From IMG/VR virus record IMGVR_UViG_3300045996_004119, positions 1-64,000 of that record: a stretch of 64,000 bases of DNA, one strand, 5' to 3'. The position numbers and the translations under genes were made by a program. The DNA is from a virus. A model generated the notes under the pieces. That model had not been told where the DNA came from. It ran no database searches and saw only the letters and a program-made list of their open reading frames with translations. Each line of letters begins with the position of its first letter. Positions within the stretch are counted from its first letter, which is position 1. Shown here piece after piece: positions 8,064 through 15,875 of the stretch.

Positions 8064-9328
8064 GCCGCCTCCTTTGCCGGCGCCGGCCGCCACCGCTTGA
8101 GCGCCGTCTTGTGCCGGTACCGGACCACGCGGTCGCTCTCCGGCGTCGGCTCGACCGCCGCGGCGCCGACCTCCCGCACCGTGCGGGCCAGCGCGTCCAC
8201 CACATCGCACGGGATCGCGCGCGTCCGCTCGCCGTCGTCGTAGTAGCTGCGGTTCGCGGTGATCTCCGACTCCAGGTACCTGCCGGCGCTCTCCAGGCGG
8301 AACGCGTACCCGCTGTCGCTCGGCCCCCACCACGTGAGTACGCCGTCGGCGGCCTTCGAGTGCTTCAGGCTCAGGACGTAGTAGAGCTGCTCGCTCGTCA
8401 GCTTCGCGAGAGCCGAGCGAGCGCTCGCGGCTCGCCGCTCGTCCTTTAGGAGCAGCGCTTGCCGGATGGCCGTGTCCAGCTTCGCCACGCGATCCTGCTT
8501 GGTGAGCGGCTTGCGACGTGGCGTGTCGTAGGTCGGGACGAAGAACATCTCGGCGTTCTCCTTTGCGAGCCAAGTTCCGTCGGCGAGGCGGAGCGTCCAC
8601 ATGTTGTTCATGTCGGGGTAGACGCGCCCCTGCACGAGCCGGCCGCGGTGATACACGGCGCGGACGTCGCCCGCGGCGATGGGAGCGCCGTCGCGGTCCC
8701 GGTTCACCGCGCGGCCGCAGCCGTTGCACTCCTGGGGCAGCGGCCACCCGTCGGCGCCGCGCGTGAACCGGTCGGCACCCCAGTGCCGGTTGAAGCGCTC
8801 GAGCGGCGTGAAGCCATCCATCGCGCGTCCTTCAGCCACGCGCGGAACGCCATAGGTGAGCGGCTCCCGCAGATCCCCGCCGAGCGTGTATCCGAGGCTC
8901 TGCAGGTGCCGGATGAGCGTCACCATCTCCACGGCGCATCGGGTCCGCAGCGCGCGCGGCATGCGGGCGAACTTGCCGAAGTCGTACCGGCCCCCGTTCG
9001 GGTTCTTGACGTTCGCCACGTTCTGGAAGAACTCGACCTTGAGCGTGCGCCCGGAGGTACCACCGGCGAATTCCAGGTCACCCTTCCGCCCCTGCCTGTG
9101 CTTCTCGCTCCAGGATTTGCGCCACGTCATGTACTCGGCGCGAGCGCGCTTGTCCTTCGGTGGGTTGAACGTGCTCTCGGTGAGTTCGTCAGGCTCGAGC
9201 ACGAACCCGCGCCGCTCGAGGTGCGCGCGGACCGACATCCACACGGCCTGCATCGCCGACTCGTCGACGTCCTCCTCCCAGACCGCGACGTGGGTGTCGT
9301 GCAACCGGATCTCGCCATCTCGCTTCAT
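8060..9328 (-). CDS. Large hypothetical early phage protein (422 aa)
   Basis: A 422-residue soluble protein. Residues ~90-150 (KVEFFQNVANVKNPNGG, then TLIRHLQSLGYTLGGD) look like a compact conserved domain. Near residues 200-215 there is a zinc-knuckle-like CNGCG. Residues ~290-340 are a helical basic region, and the C-terminus ends RYRHKTALKRWRPAP. I do not recognise the family. The ATG at 9328 overlaps the stop of a 28-residue gene upstream. The size and position after the nuclease genes suggest an early function, but nothing more can be said. Confidence 0.65.
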   Translation of the reverse strand: MKRDGEIRLHDTHVAVWEEDVDESAMQAVWMSVRAHLERRGFVLEPDELTESTFNPPKDKRARAEYMTWRKSWSEKHRQGRKGDLEFAGGTSGRTLKVEFFQNVANVKNPNGGRYDFGKFARMPRALRTRCAVEMVTLIRHLQSLGYTLGGDLREPLTYGVPRVAEGRAMDGFTPLERFNRHWGADRFTRGADGWPLPQECNGCGRAVNRDRDGAPIAAGDVRAVYHRGRLVQGRVYPDMNNMWTLRLADGTWLAKENAEMFFVPTYDTPRRKPLTKQDRVAKLDTAIRQALLLKDERRAASARSALAKLTSEQLYYVLSLKHSKAADGVLTWWGPSDSGYAFRLESAGRYLESEITANRSYYDDGERTRAIPCDVVDALARTVREVGAAAVEPTPESDRVVRYRHKTALKRWRPAPAKEAA

Positions 9329-9411
9329 CGACGCCTCCTCCTTTCCACCACGCTCCCAAGGTCCGTGCCGACCAACCACGCCATCAACATCGCCAGCACC
9401 AGAGCGCTCAT
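9325..9411 (-). CDS. Micro-membrane protein (28 aa)
   Basis: A 28-residue ORF, MSALVLAMLMAWLVG followed by a short linker and a C-terminal run of five arginines. It starts with an ATGA overlap to the gene at 9408 and ends with one to the gene at 8060. The hydrophobic helix plus positive tail predicts an inner-membrane peptide with the tail in the cytoplasm. Confidence 0.5.
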   Translation of the reverse strand: MSALVLAMLMAWLVGTDLGSVVERRRRR

Positions 9412-9719
9412 CGGCCCGCCTTCCTGCGCATCACCCGCACACCGCTGCTTCCCACCACCTCGCCAGCCGCGTTGACCCTCGCTGACACGGCCTCGACCCA
9501 GACGCCCGGCTCCGCCTCGACGCGCTCCCCGGGGGCCATCCGCTCGGCGAGCTCGGCCCTGGCGCCCGCTGCCACGGCCTCAGCGCGCACGAGGCGCAGC
9601 GCGACCACGTGGAGCGGCAGCGGCGGGGGAGCCGGGCGGACCGGGCGCGCGCGGATGCCGGAGGGCGGGTCGTCCCAGGAGGCGTCGATCGCGGCGAGGG
9701 AGAGGGCGGTGGAGGTCAT
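9408..9719 (-). CDS. Hypothetical protein (103 aa)
   Basis: A 103-residue protein with a proline-rich middle (PVRPAPPPLPLHVV) and a C-terminal beta-like segment (EPGVWVEAVSARVNAAGEVV). It directly follows the Cas4-like nuclease gene with an ATGA overlap. No family recognised. Confidence 0.6.
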   Translation of the reverse strand: MTSTALSLAAIDASWDDPPSGIRARPVRPAPPPLPLHVVALRLVRAEAVAAGARAELAERMAPGERVEAEPGVWVEAVSARVNAAGEVVGSSGVRVMRRKAGR

Positions 9720-11044
9720 GCGGCCTCGCCTTCCTCGTCGCCAGTCGCCTGCCCCGGGTAGTGGGCCTTGAACGTCACGCCCTCGGAGACCGTCTCCCCG
9801 CCGCGCTCGCGCACCCTGCCGAGCACCGCGTCGAGCGCCGTCTTGATCCCGCCGCGGTTCCGGATGCCGGCCTCCGCGCGCGCGGCCTTGATGACCCGCT
9901 TGAGCGCCGCCACGGACCCGCCAAACGCTTCATCCGCCAGCTCCCCGGCGCGCTCCTCGCCCACGATCTCGGCGAGCTCGGCCTGGAGCTCCTCGTATGT
10001 GTCCCGGGTCCGGAGGCGCCGTCGCGTCGTCGGCTGCGGGCCCCACACGCGCCCATCCGGAAGCGCGATCGGCCCGTGCGCCTCCACGTACGCCACGAGC
10101 GTATCCCGCGCGCCGTCCAGTACCTCTCTCGCTGGACCCAATAGCCCCGCCAGGCGCGCCGCCTCCTCCGGCGACAGGTCGCGAGCGCGGGCGAAGTCCA
10201 CCTGCCCGCGGACGAGCGCCGCGGCCTCCGACGTGTGCGCAGGGCAGGCCGCGCGGCACGGGCAATACCGGCAGTGGTCCCCGGTCACCAGGTCGATCGG
10301 ACGGCCCTCTGCGGCCCGGCGGCGCTGCTCGCGCCCGCGCTCGGCCACCGCGCGCGCCTCGGCCTCGATCTGGGCGAGCTCGCCAGGCCCAAGCGGGATA
10401 GCGCCCCCCTCTCCGTCGAGCGGCACGTCCCAGCGCCCGGCACCACCGCCCGCCGCGAAGCACACCGCGGGCACCACGCGCTCGGCGCCTGTCCAGCGCG
10501 CGAGCATCACCGCACCGATCCGCACCTGGAGGTTGCGGCGGACCGGCGGCACGTAGTCGTCCTGGCCGAACTTCCAGTCGGCCAGCCACGCCGTAGCGCC
10601 GCGCGGCGCGCGCGGGGCCCCGTCGTCGCCACCGACGAACGGCTTTGGCTCAGCCCACGCGACGTCCACGGTCCCGGCCCAGAGCGTCCCGTCCGGCGCG
10701 TCGTAGGAGCCCTGGCCGCCGCGCGCCCGCACGACGGAGCCGTCCTCGAGGTAGGCGAGGGGGAGCTCGCAGATCGAGCCCCGCGGCGCCTGCGGTTTCC
10801 ACGCGCGCATCGCGCCGAACCAGCGCGCGGCATCGTCGCCTTCCAGGCCCCAGCGCTCCGCGATGTCGGGCGCCCGGAACTCGGCCTCCTCGCGACCCTC
10901 TTCGATGAGGATCTGCGTGTACGCGTGGCCCGCGTTGCCGGCGTCCGCCTTGATCGAGACGTGCCCAACGCGCGGGAGCGCCATCGAGCCCGGGCAGAGC
11001 GCCGCGCGGTGAGCGCCGGAGAGCGTGAAGAGCGGTGAAGCCAT
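9716..11044 (-). CDS. PD-(D/E)XK exonuclease with Fe-S cysteines (Cas4/RecB-like)
   Basis: A 442-residue protein that fits the phage DUF2800/Cas4-RecB nuclease group. The nuclease core shows D127 in AGTVDVAW and the D-x-K pair in WLADWKFG (residues 153-160), followed by a QVRIG helix. Cys17 near the N-terminus and the CRYCPCRAAC cluster (258-267) are arranged as in Cas4/AddB, where four cysteines hold a 4Fe-4S cluster. Such enzymes resect dsDNA ends. The RecT gene lies 0.5 kb upstream in the same transcript, so the two probably act together as a Red-like recombination pair. ATG start. Confidence 0.85.
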   Translation of the reverse strand: MASPLFTLSGAHRAALCPGSMALPRVGHVSIKADAGNAGHAYTQILIEEGREEAEFRAPDIAERWGLEGDDAARWFGAMRAWKPQAPRGSICELPLAYLEDGSVVRARGGQGSYDAPDGTLWAGTVDVAWAEPKPFVGGDDGAPRAPRGATAWLADWKFGQDDYVPPVRRNLQVRIGAVMLARWTGAERVVPAVCFAAGGGAGRWDVPLDGEGGAIPLGPGELAQIEAEARAVAERGREQRRRAAEGRPIDLVTGDHCRYCPCRAACPAHTSEAAALVRGQVDFARARDLSPEEAARLAGLLGPAREVLDGARDTLVAYVEAHGPIALPDGRVWGPQPTTRRRLRTRDTYEELQAELAEIVGEERAGELADEAFGGSVAALKRVIKAARAEAGIRNRGGIKTALDAVLGRVRERGGETVSEGVTFKAHYPGQATGDEEGEAA

Positions 11045-11053
11045 CGCGGATCC

Positions 11054-11275
11054 TCAGCGCTCGTAGACGCACACGGGGATCGAGTCCCCGCTCGGGTACA
11101 GCACCCGGTCCGTGATGGCGCTCGCCGCGTCCTTGACGAGCCCGCGCCGGCGCAGCACTTCGACCGCATCCTCAGCTATCGCCTCGGCCTCTCCCGCGCT
11201 CCCAGAGGTCTTACACCGTCCGAGGAACACGTGACACCAGACCTGTTTTTCCACCGGATTGAGCTCTTCCGCCAT
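11054..11275 (-). CDS. Hypothetical protein (73 aa)
   Basis: A 73-residue protein; residues 25-45 are helical (EAEAIAEDAVEVLRRRGLV) and look like part of a small DNA- or protein-binding fold. A GGGAGG ribosome-binding site lies seven bases before its ATG. It sits between the RecT and nuclease genes. Family not recognised. Confidence 0.6.
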   Translation of the reverse strand: MAEELNPVEKQVWCHVFLGRCKTSGSAGEAEAIAEDAVEVLRRRGLVKDAASAITDRVLYPSGDSIPVCVYER

Positions 11276-11352
11276 TGATGTCCTCCCAATGCGGCGAGCC
11301 CGGGGCCCCTGCGGTCGCGGGGCCTCCCGGGCGCGCCTTCATTGCTGTTCGC

Positions 11353-11439
11353 CTACCCGGCGCTCTCGGGCACGACGGGCGCCCTGGTTTCTCTCGGGAC
11401 CACCGGCAGGGCTCGGCGCATAGGCAACCTCCTCGACAT
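11353..11439 (-). CDS. Possible micro-protein (28 aa) in the recT-nuclease gap
   Basis: A 28-codon ORF rich in Arg, Pro and Val, preceded by AAAGGAA. It is the only coding signal in the 243-base gap between 11276 and 11518. There is no overlap coupling and no family, so this is a weak call. Confidence 0.3.
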   Translation of the reverse strand: MSRRLPMRRALPVVPRETRAPVVPESAG

Positions 11440-11465
11440 GGATTCGTTTCCTTTCAACGGCTCGG

Positions 11466-11497
11466 CCCGCCGTCTCCGGTTTGCCGGAGGTGGGCGG
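11466..11497. other. Hairpin downstream of recT
   Basis: CTCCGG-TTTG-CCGGAG (11474-11489) forms a perfect 6-bp stem with a tetraloop, extended outward by CCCGCC pairing with GGCGGG. It lies about 25 bases after the recT stop. No T-run follows on the minus strand, so it may stabilise the recT mRNA end or act as a weak terminator. Confidence 0.4.
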
Positions 11498-11518
11498 GCG
11501 GGGCAGAGCCGCGTTGAC

Positions 11519-12706
11519 TCAGTAGTTGTTCGGGTCGTCGCCGCGGTCATCAAAGTCCGGCGGCGGGCCCTGCTCCTCCTCGGGCGGCACCTCCCCGCGC
11601 CGGCGCCGCTGCTCGGCCAGGATGGCTTCCAGGATCGCCTCGTTCTCGGCGCGGAATCGGCCCTTCTCCGGGTCACCGATCGAGTTCCGGGTGGCCTTCT
11701 CGTAGAAGTCGAGGTCCTGCACCTGCGCGAGCGCGATGCCCTTCTCCCGGCCGAACTTGAACGCGAACGTAGAGGGGTCGACTCGCGGCCCGGGGCGCTG
11801 CTGCCCGTTCCCGCGGTCGGACGGCGGCGTCCCGCGCCGGTCCTGCGGTGCCCCTGGGCCGGCGCTCGCGTCGCTCGTCACCTGCTCCGGGACGGCCGCC
11901 GACACGGCACCGCGCTGCGGGTCCACAAAGTCGATGGTCACCGGCGGGATGTACGCCCCGTGGTCATCCTCCTGAAGCGCCGAGCTCAGGATGTAGCCCT
12001 TCGGGGCGAACGCGTAGACGCGCTTGAGCCCCGTCTTGCGACACATGCCCTCCGGGTTGTCGTACCAGGGGCCGCTCTCTGCCTTGGAGAAGCTTCGGTA
12101 GTAGGCGAGGTCCTCCTTGGTGAGCACCTCCAGCGTCTCTGCCGGCGGTGCACCAGGTGACACCGGCGCCCTCTTGATCTTGGCCCACGCGTAGATGATG
12201 TCGTCCCACGGATCGCTCGAAACGCGGCGCTTCTCTGACTTTTTGTGGTGCACCCAGTCGGTGCCGAGGTCGTAGTCGAATTCGTCCCCGCGGAACACAC
12301 AGCGCGCGCACGCCGCGATGCCCTCGCGGTGCCCCAGCGTAATGAGCCCTCCAGGTCCGACGATGAGCTGGATCTTGCCCTTGTATGGGACAAGGTATGC
12401 CTGGTCTCCGATGATCTCGAGTCCGAGCTGAGCGGCGTGGGTGATCGAGTCCACGAGCGAAGGGACATCGATCGGGTGCCTCGACATCGTCTGGAGCTTG
12501 CGAAACTGCGAGACCGCCACCGACGCCATCCGGTTGACGATGGCCTTGCCGTCCTGCGGGAAGAGCGCCTCGAGCTCCTTCCGCCTGTCGCTGAAGAGGA
12601 TTCGCTTGAGGTGGTCCTCCGGCGTCGCCGCCTCCATCGCCTGCGCCTGCGGGCGCCCCTCGACACCGCGCGCGTGACCGTTCGTTGCCCTCTGCATTCC
12701 AACCAT
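11519..12706 (-). CDS. recT: RecT-family single-strand annealing protein
   Basis: A 395-residue RecT/Redbeta-group protein. The conserved core spans residues ~20-260: FPQDGKAIVNRMASVAVSQF, QLGLEIIGDQAYLVPY, IQLIVGPGGLITLGHREG and the later CRKTGLKRV. The C-terminal ~120 residues are Pro/Gly/Asp-rich and probably disordered, a typical place for host SSB or partner contacts. It binds ssDNA and promotes strand annealing with the exonuclease encoded just downstream. ATG 12706 has GGGAGAG four bases upstream; ten further in-frame codons extend 5' without a ribosome site. A promoter-like site lies at 12796-12824. Confidence 0.92.
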   Translation of the reverse strand: MVGMQRATNGHARGVEGRPQAQAMEAATPEDHLKRILFSDRRKELEALFPQDGKAIVNRMASVAVSQFRKLQTMSRHPIDVPSLVDSITHAAQLGLEIIGDQAYLVPYKGKIQLIVGPGGLITLGHREGIAACARCVFRGDEFDYDLGTDWVHHKKSEKRRVSSDPWDDIIYAWAKIKRAPVSPGAPPAETLEVLTKEDLAYYRSFSKAESGPWYDNPEGMCRKTGLKRVYAFAPKGYILSSALQEDDHGAYIPPVTIDFVDPQRGAVSAAVPEQVTSDASAGPGAPQDRRGTPPSDRGNGQQRPGPRVDPSTFAFKFGREKGIALAQVQDLDFYEKATRNSIGDPEKGRFRAENEAILEAILAEQRRRRGEVPPEEEQGPPPDFDDRGDDPNNY

Positions 12707-12795
12707 GGTCTCTCCCGTGCGGCTCGCGCCGCTCACCTCAGCCTGTCGCTCGTCGGGCTCGTCTCAGCGCGCACGCCAGACACCGACCAGCGGAT

Positions 12796-12824
12796 ATGAT
12801 AGGTCGTGGACGCGAACATGCCAG
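12796..12824 (-). promoter_or_regulatory. Candidate leftward promoter for recT
   Basis: On the minus strand: -35 CTGGCA (12824-12819), 17-base spacer, -10 TATCAT (12801-12796, five of six consensus bases). It stands in the 180-base gap upstream of recT, giving a leader of about 80 bases. The -35 box with its flank, GACTGGCA, recurs at the methyltransferase promoter candidate. Confidence 0.5.
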
Positions 12825-12886
12825 TCTGAATGCGTTGTGTCGACCACCAGATTCGTTCGTCCTGCGCGCTGCTCTTCGGTCAGCAT

Positions 12887-13138
12887 CTACTCCTCCACCG
12901 CGCACAGGATCCCCGCCGTGGCGAGTCGAGCTCGCAGCGCCGCGAGGCCGATGATGGGCGCCACTCGCCGCGCCATCGTGCGCATGACGGCGCCCTCCCG
13001 CCGGAGCTCATCGGTGCTCACTCCTTCGGCCAGCCAGAGCTCGGCCTGCTCCGCCGAGCTGGCCGCGTTGAACGCTCCGGCGCCAGCCGCCGCCCACTTC
13101 ACGGCCGACATCCACTGCATCGCCTCGGTCCTCGTCAT
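12887..13138 (-). CDS. Hypothetical protein (83 aa)
   Basis: An 83-residue helical, alanine-rich protein coupled by an ATGA overlap to the exonuclease gene upstream. No family recognised. The recT promoter candidate lies just beyond its 3' end, so transcription of recT may be partly independent of this gene. Confidence 0.6.
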   Translation of the reverse strand: MTRTEAMQWMSAVKWAAAGAGAFNAASSAEQAELWLAEGVSTDELRREGAVMRTMARRVAPIIGLAALRARLATAGILCAVEE

Positions 13139-13878
13139 GCGTCCTCCAGCAAGAACCGCTTCCGGTCGAACCGCTCGCTCTCGACGATCGGTCGCAGGCC
13201 GGGCGTCCGCTCGAACAGCGACACCAGCGACGCAGCCGACATCCGGTATCCATCGGCGGTCAGCTTCCCCGCGACGTACTCCTTCCGCAGCCAGATCCCC
13301 GCGAGCTGGCCGCTGTCCTGGAGGTTGTACGCGCGGAGCTCCTCGAGCTTGCCCTCTGCCACCAGCGCCGCGACATCGCCGCCGTCCACGCCCATCTTCC
13401 CGGGCAGCCCGCAGCGACGAGCCCACGCGTCCTGTCGGCCCTTCCGCGCGGCCCCGTACTGCGACAGCGTGTCGCAGAGGTCCTCATGCCCGTCGCTGCC
13501 GTAGCGATACGTCACCTCGCGACTGAACAGCCAAGGGATCTGGATGCCGTGCTCGAGCGCGGCCGCAATGATGACGCGCAGGTCGAAGCCGCCGCCGTTG
13601 TAGGTGAGCAGCTTGGGCTCCTCGTCGAAGGCGCGCGCCAGGTGCTCCAGAATCACGCGCTCGTCCGCGCTGCCCTCGCCGAAGGTCCGCGCCGCCTGGG
13701 CCTCGATCCACCAGAAATGGTTGTCGGCCGGGCCCTCTCGCCTCGCTCTGAGCACCACCCCAGCCGCAGCGACGATCCGGTGATGCGGCGCCGCCGGGCA
13801 GCGGTCCTCGGCAAGGTCCTTGTCCGACGGCGGCACGTCCGGGTGCCGGATGGTCTCGATGTCGAGCGCGAGGATCAC
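13135..13878 (-). CDS. PolB-like 3'-5' DNA exonuclease (DEDD)
   Basis: A 247-residue protein resembling stand-alone 3'-5' exonuclease domains of family B DNA polymerases. LALDIET (residues 3-9) supplies the first Asp/Glu, LTYNGGGFDLRVI (~91-103) the second Asp, HEDLCDTLSQYGA a third conserved block, and YNLQDSGQLAGIWL the last Asp. It should degrade ssDNA 3'-5' with two metal ions. Sitting upstream of recT in the same operon suggests a role in recombination or in clearing mismatched ends. Its ATG overlaps the stop of the gene upstream. Confidence 0.85.
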   Translation of the reverse strand: MILALDIETIRHPDVPPSDKDLAEDRCPAAPHHRIVAAAGVVLRARREGPADNHFWWIEAQAARTFGEGSADERVILEHLARAFDEEPKLLTYNGGGFDLRVIIAAALEHGIQIPWLFSREVTYRYGSDGHEDLCDTLSQYGAARKGRQDAWARRCGLPGKMGVDGGDVAALVAEGKLEELRAYNLQDSGQLAGIWLRKEYVAGKLTADGYRMSAASLVSLFERTPGLRPIVESERFDRKRFLLEDA

Positions 13879-14309
13879 GCCGCGCTCCGCACCAGCGGCG
13901 CCTTCTGCGCCCGCAGGCTCCGCACCGCGCTGACGATCTGGTTGTCGTCGAGGCCCTCGTCCTGCTCAACCCCGGCCGCGTCTGCGACCTGGGCGAGCGT
14001 CGCCCCGCGCTTCATCAGCCCAGCGAGGAGCTCGCGCGCGGCGGAGCGCTCCTCGGCCAGCTCCTCCTTCAAGCGCCGGATCAGGTTCGCCGCGCACGTC
14101 GCCGCGTGCGGGCTCGGCTCGTCCTCAGGCTCGCCGCGGAGCTCGCGCCGGAGGATGTCCTGCCTGTCCATCTCCTGGATCTCGATGTGCCGGTTCCGCG
14201 CGCGCAGGCTCCAGAGTTCCTGCTCCATCTCCCGGGCACTCTGCGGCATCAGCGATGAGTGCGACGACAACGAGAGTCTGAAACGACCGATGCGAATGTC
14301 GATGTCCAT
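13875..14309 (-). CDS. Hypothetical coiled-coil protein (144 aa)
   Basis: A 144-residue protein beginning MDIDIRIGRFRLSLSSH, then a long charged coiled coil (~30-100) and a C-terminal block (RGATLAQVADAAGVEQDEGL) that resembles a small helix-turn-helix. A strong GAGGAGG site lies just upstream of the ATG, making the start secure. Family not recognised. Confidence 0.65.
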   Translation of the reverse strand: MDIDIRIGRFRLSLSSHSSLMPQSAREMEQELWSLRARNRHIEIQEMDRQDILRRELRGEPEDEPSPHAATCAANLIRRLKEELAEERSAARELLAGLMKRGATLAQVADAAGVEQDEGLDDNQIVSAVRSLRAQKAPLVRSAA

Positions 14310-14319
14310 CACGTCCTCC

Positions 14320-14532
14320 TCAAGCAAGTCCGATCTCGGCAACCCGATACACCGCGACTCCGCCATGCCACCCGAGCCCGGCCCGCACGCAGAGCGCCGC
14401 CGGAGCCACGACGCCGCCCACGCAGCCCGGCGCCTCGCAGACCACCTGCCGGCTCGCACGCCATCGCAGCGCGCGGAACTCCTCGACGATGCGGCCGGCG
14501 CCGCGGCAGCAGCGGCAGAGCTGCGCGCTCAC
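14320..14532 (-). CDS. Small Cys-rich protein, possible zinc finger (70 aa)
   Basis: A 70-residue protein with CRCC near the N-terminus and further cysteines in VCEAPGC, which could hold one zinc ion. GTG start overlapping the upstream stop (GTGA). No family recognised. Confidence 0.55.
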   Translation of the reverse strand: MSAQLCRCCRGAGRIVEEFRALRWRASRQVVCEAPGCVGGVVAPAALCVRAGLGWHGGVAVYRVAEIGLA

Positions 14533-15050
14533 CGGGCCTCCACGCGGGCCATGCACGCCTTCACGGCCGCGGTCTCCCGCAACTCCAGGTCGACCGTCTT
14601 GACGAGCGGTGCGTAGTAGGCCGGGCCGTGGACGGCCTGGACCTCCACCACGTACCGGTCGCTTTTCGCGATCTCCTCGGCCTGCACGCGCACGGCGCGC
14701 CGTCCGGTCGCCTCGATGCCCGCCGTCAACGACTGGCCCGCGGGCAGAATGGCGATCACCACGCCGCGCTTGGCCTTCTGGAGCGCGCCGGTGCCGGAGG
14801 ACCACTCCAGGCGGTCCCCGGGGCGCTTCATGGGCAGCGGTGCCGCCGTCGCCTCGCCCGGTCCCCATCCGGCCCACTCGATGTGGGCCTCCGCGGCGGC
14901 CTTGCTGTCGAACCGGCGCGCCTTCCCAGGGTCGCGCGTCGTCACCGGCTCAGCGTGGATCCCGTCGGACCGGTAGCGCTCCAGCCACCTGCCGTACGAG
15001 AACCGGACGCCGTGCGGCCCATGCTCCACGCCCGTCGTCGCCGCGCTCAT
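14529..15050 (-). CDS. Hypothetical protein (173 aa)
   Basis: A 173-residue protein. Residues 10-70 (VRFSYGRWLERYRSDGIHAE, then KARRFDSKAAAEAHIE) resemble a small alpha/beta unit seen in phage accessory proteins. The second half is beta-rich (RRAVRVQAEEIAKSDRYVV). Family uncertain. ATGA overlaps at both ends. Confidence 0.6.
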   Translation of the reverse strand: MSAATTGVEHGPHGVRFSYGRWLERYRSDGIHAEPVTTRDPGKARRFDSKAAAEAHIEWAGWGPGEATAAPLPMKRPGDRLEWSSGTGALQKAKRGVVIAILPAGQSLTAGIEATGRRAVRVQAEEIAKSDRYVVEVQAVHGPAYYAPLVKTVDLELRETAAVKACMARVEAR

Positions 15051-15301
15051 CGCTTCCCCGCCGTAGCCAGCGCCTTGGCCAACTTCCGATGCGCCGCCGC
15101 CGAGTCCACCTCGCCGCACCGGCTGTACTCGCGCTGGAGCCTCCTCCACAGGATACGCGTCGTCCGGCCGTGGCCGACGTCGGCGCAGACGGCCCGCGCA
15201 CCGTCGAACCCGGTCACCACGAGGCGCCGCTGGCCGCCCTGCGTGAAGACGTCGCCGATGCGCACTGGGATGGTGCGCGGCTTGCCGAACTGGGTCGTCA
15301 T
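15047..15301 (-). CDS. Hypothetical protein (84 aa)
   Basis: An 84-residue basic protein with a short beta-barrel-like front part (IPVRIGDVFTQGGQRRLVVTGFD) and a helical tail. The front part loosely resembles the small W-x-x-G-E-R units found in the proteins at 43061 and 51218. Coupled on both sides by ATGA overlaps. Confidence 0.6.
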   Translation of the reverse strand: MTTQFGKPRTIPVRIGDVFTQGGQRRLVVTGFDGARAVCADVGHGRTTRILWRRLQREYSRCGEVDSAAAHRKLAKALATAGKR

Positions 15302-15711
15302 CGCTCCGCTCCTTCCTCCGCGTCCGACCAGAGCGCCGCGCGCCCGGCCGACGTGATGCTGTACAGTCGCTGCCCTCGATTCTCCGGAGACGCCTCCGGG
15401 TCGATACGCGAGGCGATGAGCCCGGCGACCTCCAGTCGCTCGAGAAGCACGTACACGACACCGCGCCGGAGGAGCCCGCCAGACGCCTTCACCAGCTCCA
15501 GGCCGGTCAGAGGACGGTTCGCGTCCAGCATGCTCAGGATGAACGCGCGCCGCAGCGGCCATCGGACGAACGACTCGTCGAGAGCGTGCCAGGTGATGAG
15601 CCACGCGAATCCGCACGCGAACGTGACCCAGGCGGCACACCCCGCGCGCTCGACGAGCCACGTCGTAATCGCTGCGCCCGTCAGCGTCCCGAACCAGATG
15701 AGCAGATTCAT
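15298..15711 (-). CDS. Membrane-anchored winged-helix (PadR-like) protein
   Basis: A 137-residue protein. Residues 1-45 form one or two hydrophobic helices (LLIWFGTLTGAAITTWLV, WVTFACGFAWLITW). Residues ~52-130 form a PadR/MarR-like winged helix: RAFILSMLDANRPLTGLEL, RRGVVYVLLERLEVAGLIAS, QRLYSITSAGRAAL. The order suggests a DNA-binding domain tethered to the inner membrane, an unusual arrangement for PadR folds, which are normally soluble. ATG start with ATGA overlap. A second, soluble PadR-like gene lies at 51841. Confidence 0.65.
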   Translation of the reverse strand: MNLLIWFGTLTGAAITTWLVERAGCAAWVTFACGFAWLITWHALDESFVRWPLRRAFILSMLDANRPLTGLELVKASGGLLRRGVVYVLLERLEVAGLIASRIDPEASPENRGQRLYSITSAGRAALWSDAEEGAER

Positions 15712-15875
15712 TGCTTCTCTCCCGTCTCTCGCCGCTTCCTCGCTCGCTCCTGCGCCTGCTGCCTCTCCCTCTGCCGCGCGACCAGCAGGAACGGCAGCAG
15801 CGCAGGACCGAGCAGCCACACGGCGATGCGGTCGATAAGGTTCAGGCCGGGGTCGTGATTGCGTTTGGTGCTCAT
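15708..15875 (-). CDS. Small membrane protein (55 aa)
   Basis: A 55-residue protein with one membrane helix (IAVWLLGPALLPFLLVA, ~18-34) followed by a Gln/Arg-rich amphipathic tail. Coupled at both ends. Role unknown; one of a run of one-helix proteins in this operon. Confidence 0.55.
   Translation of the reverse strand: MSTKRNHDPGLNLIDRIAVWLLGPALLPFLLVARQRERQQAQERARKRRETGEKQ

Noticed and set aside
11275-11345. Small ORF starting MKARPG upstream of the 11054 gene
   Set aside because: It overlaps the 11054-11275 gene out of frame, while that gene has the better ribosome-binding site.
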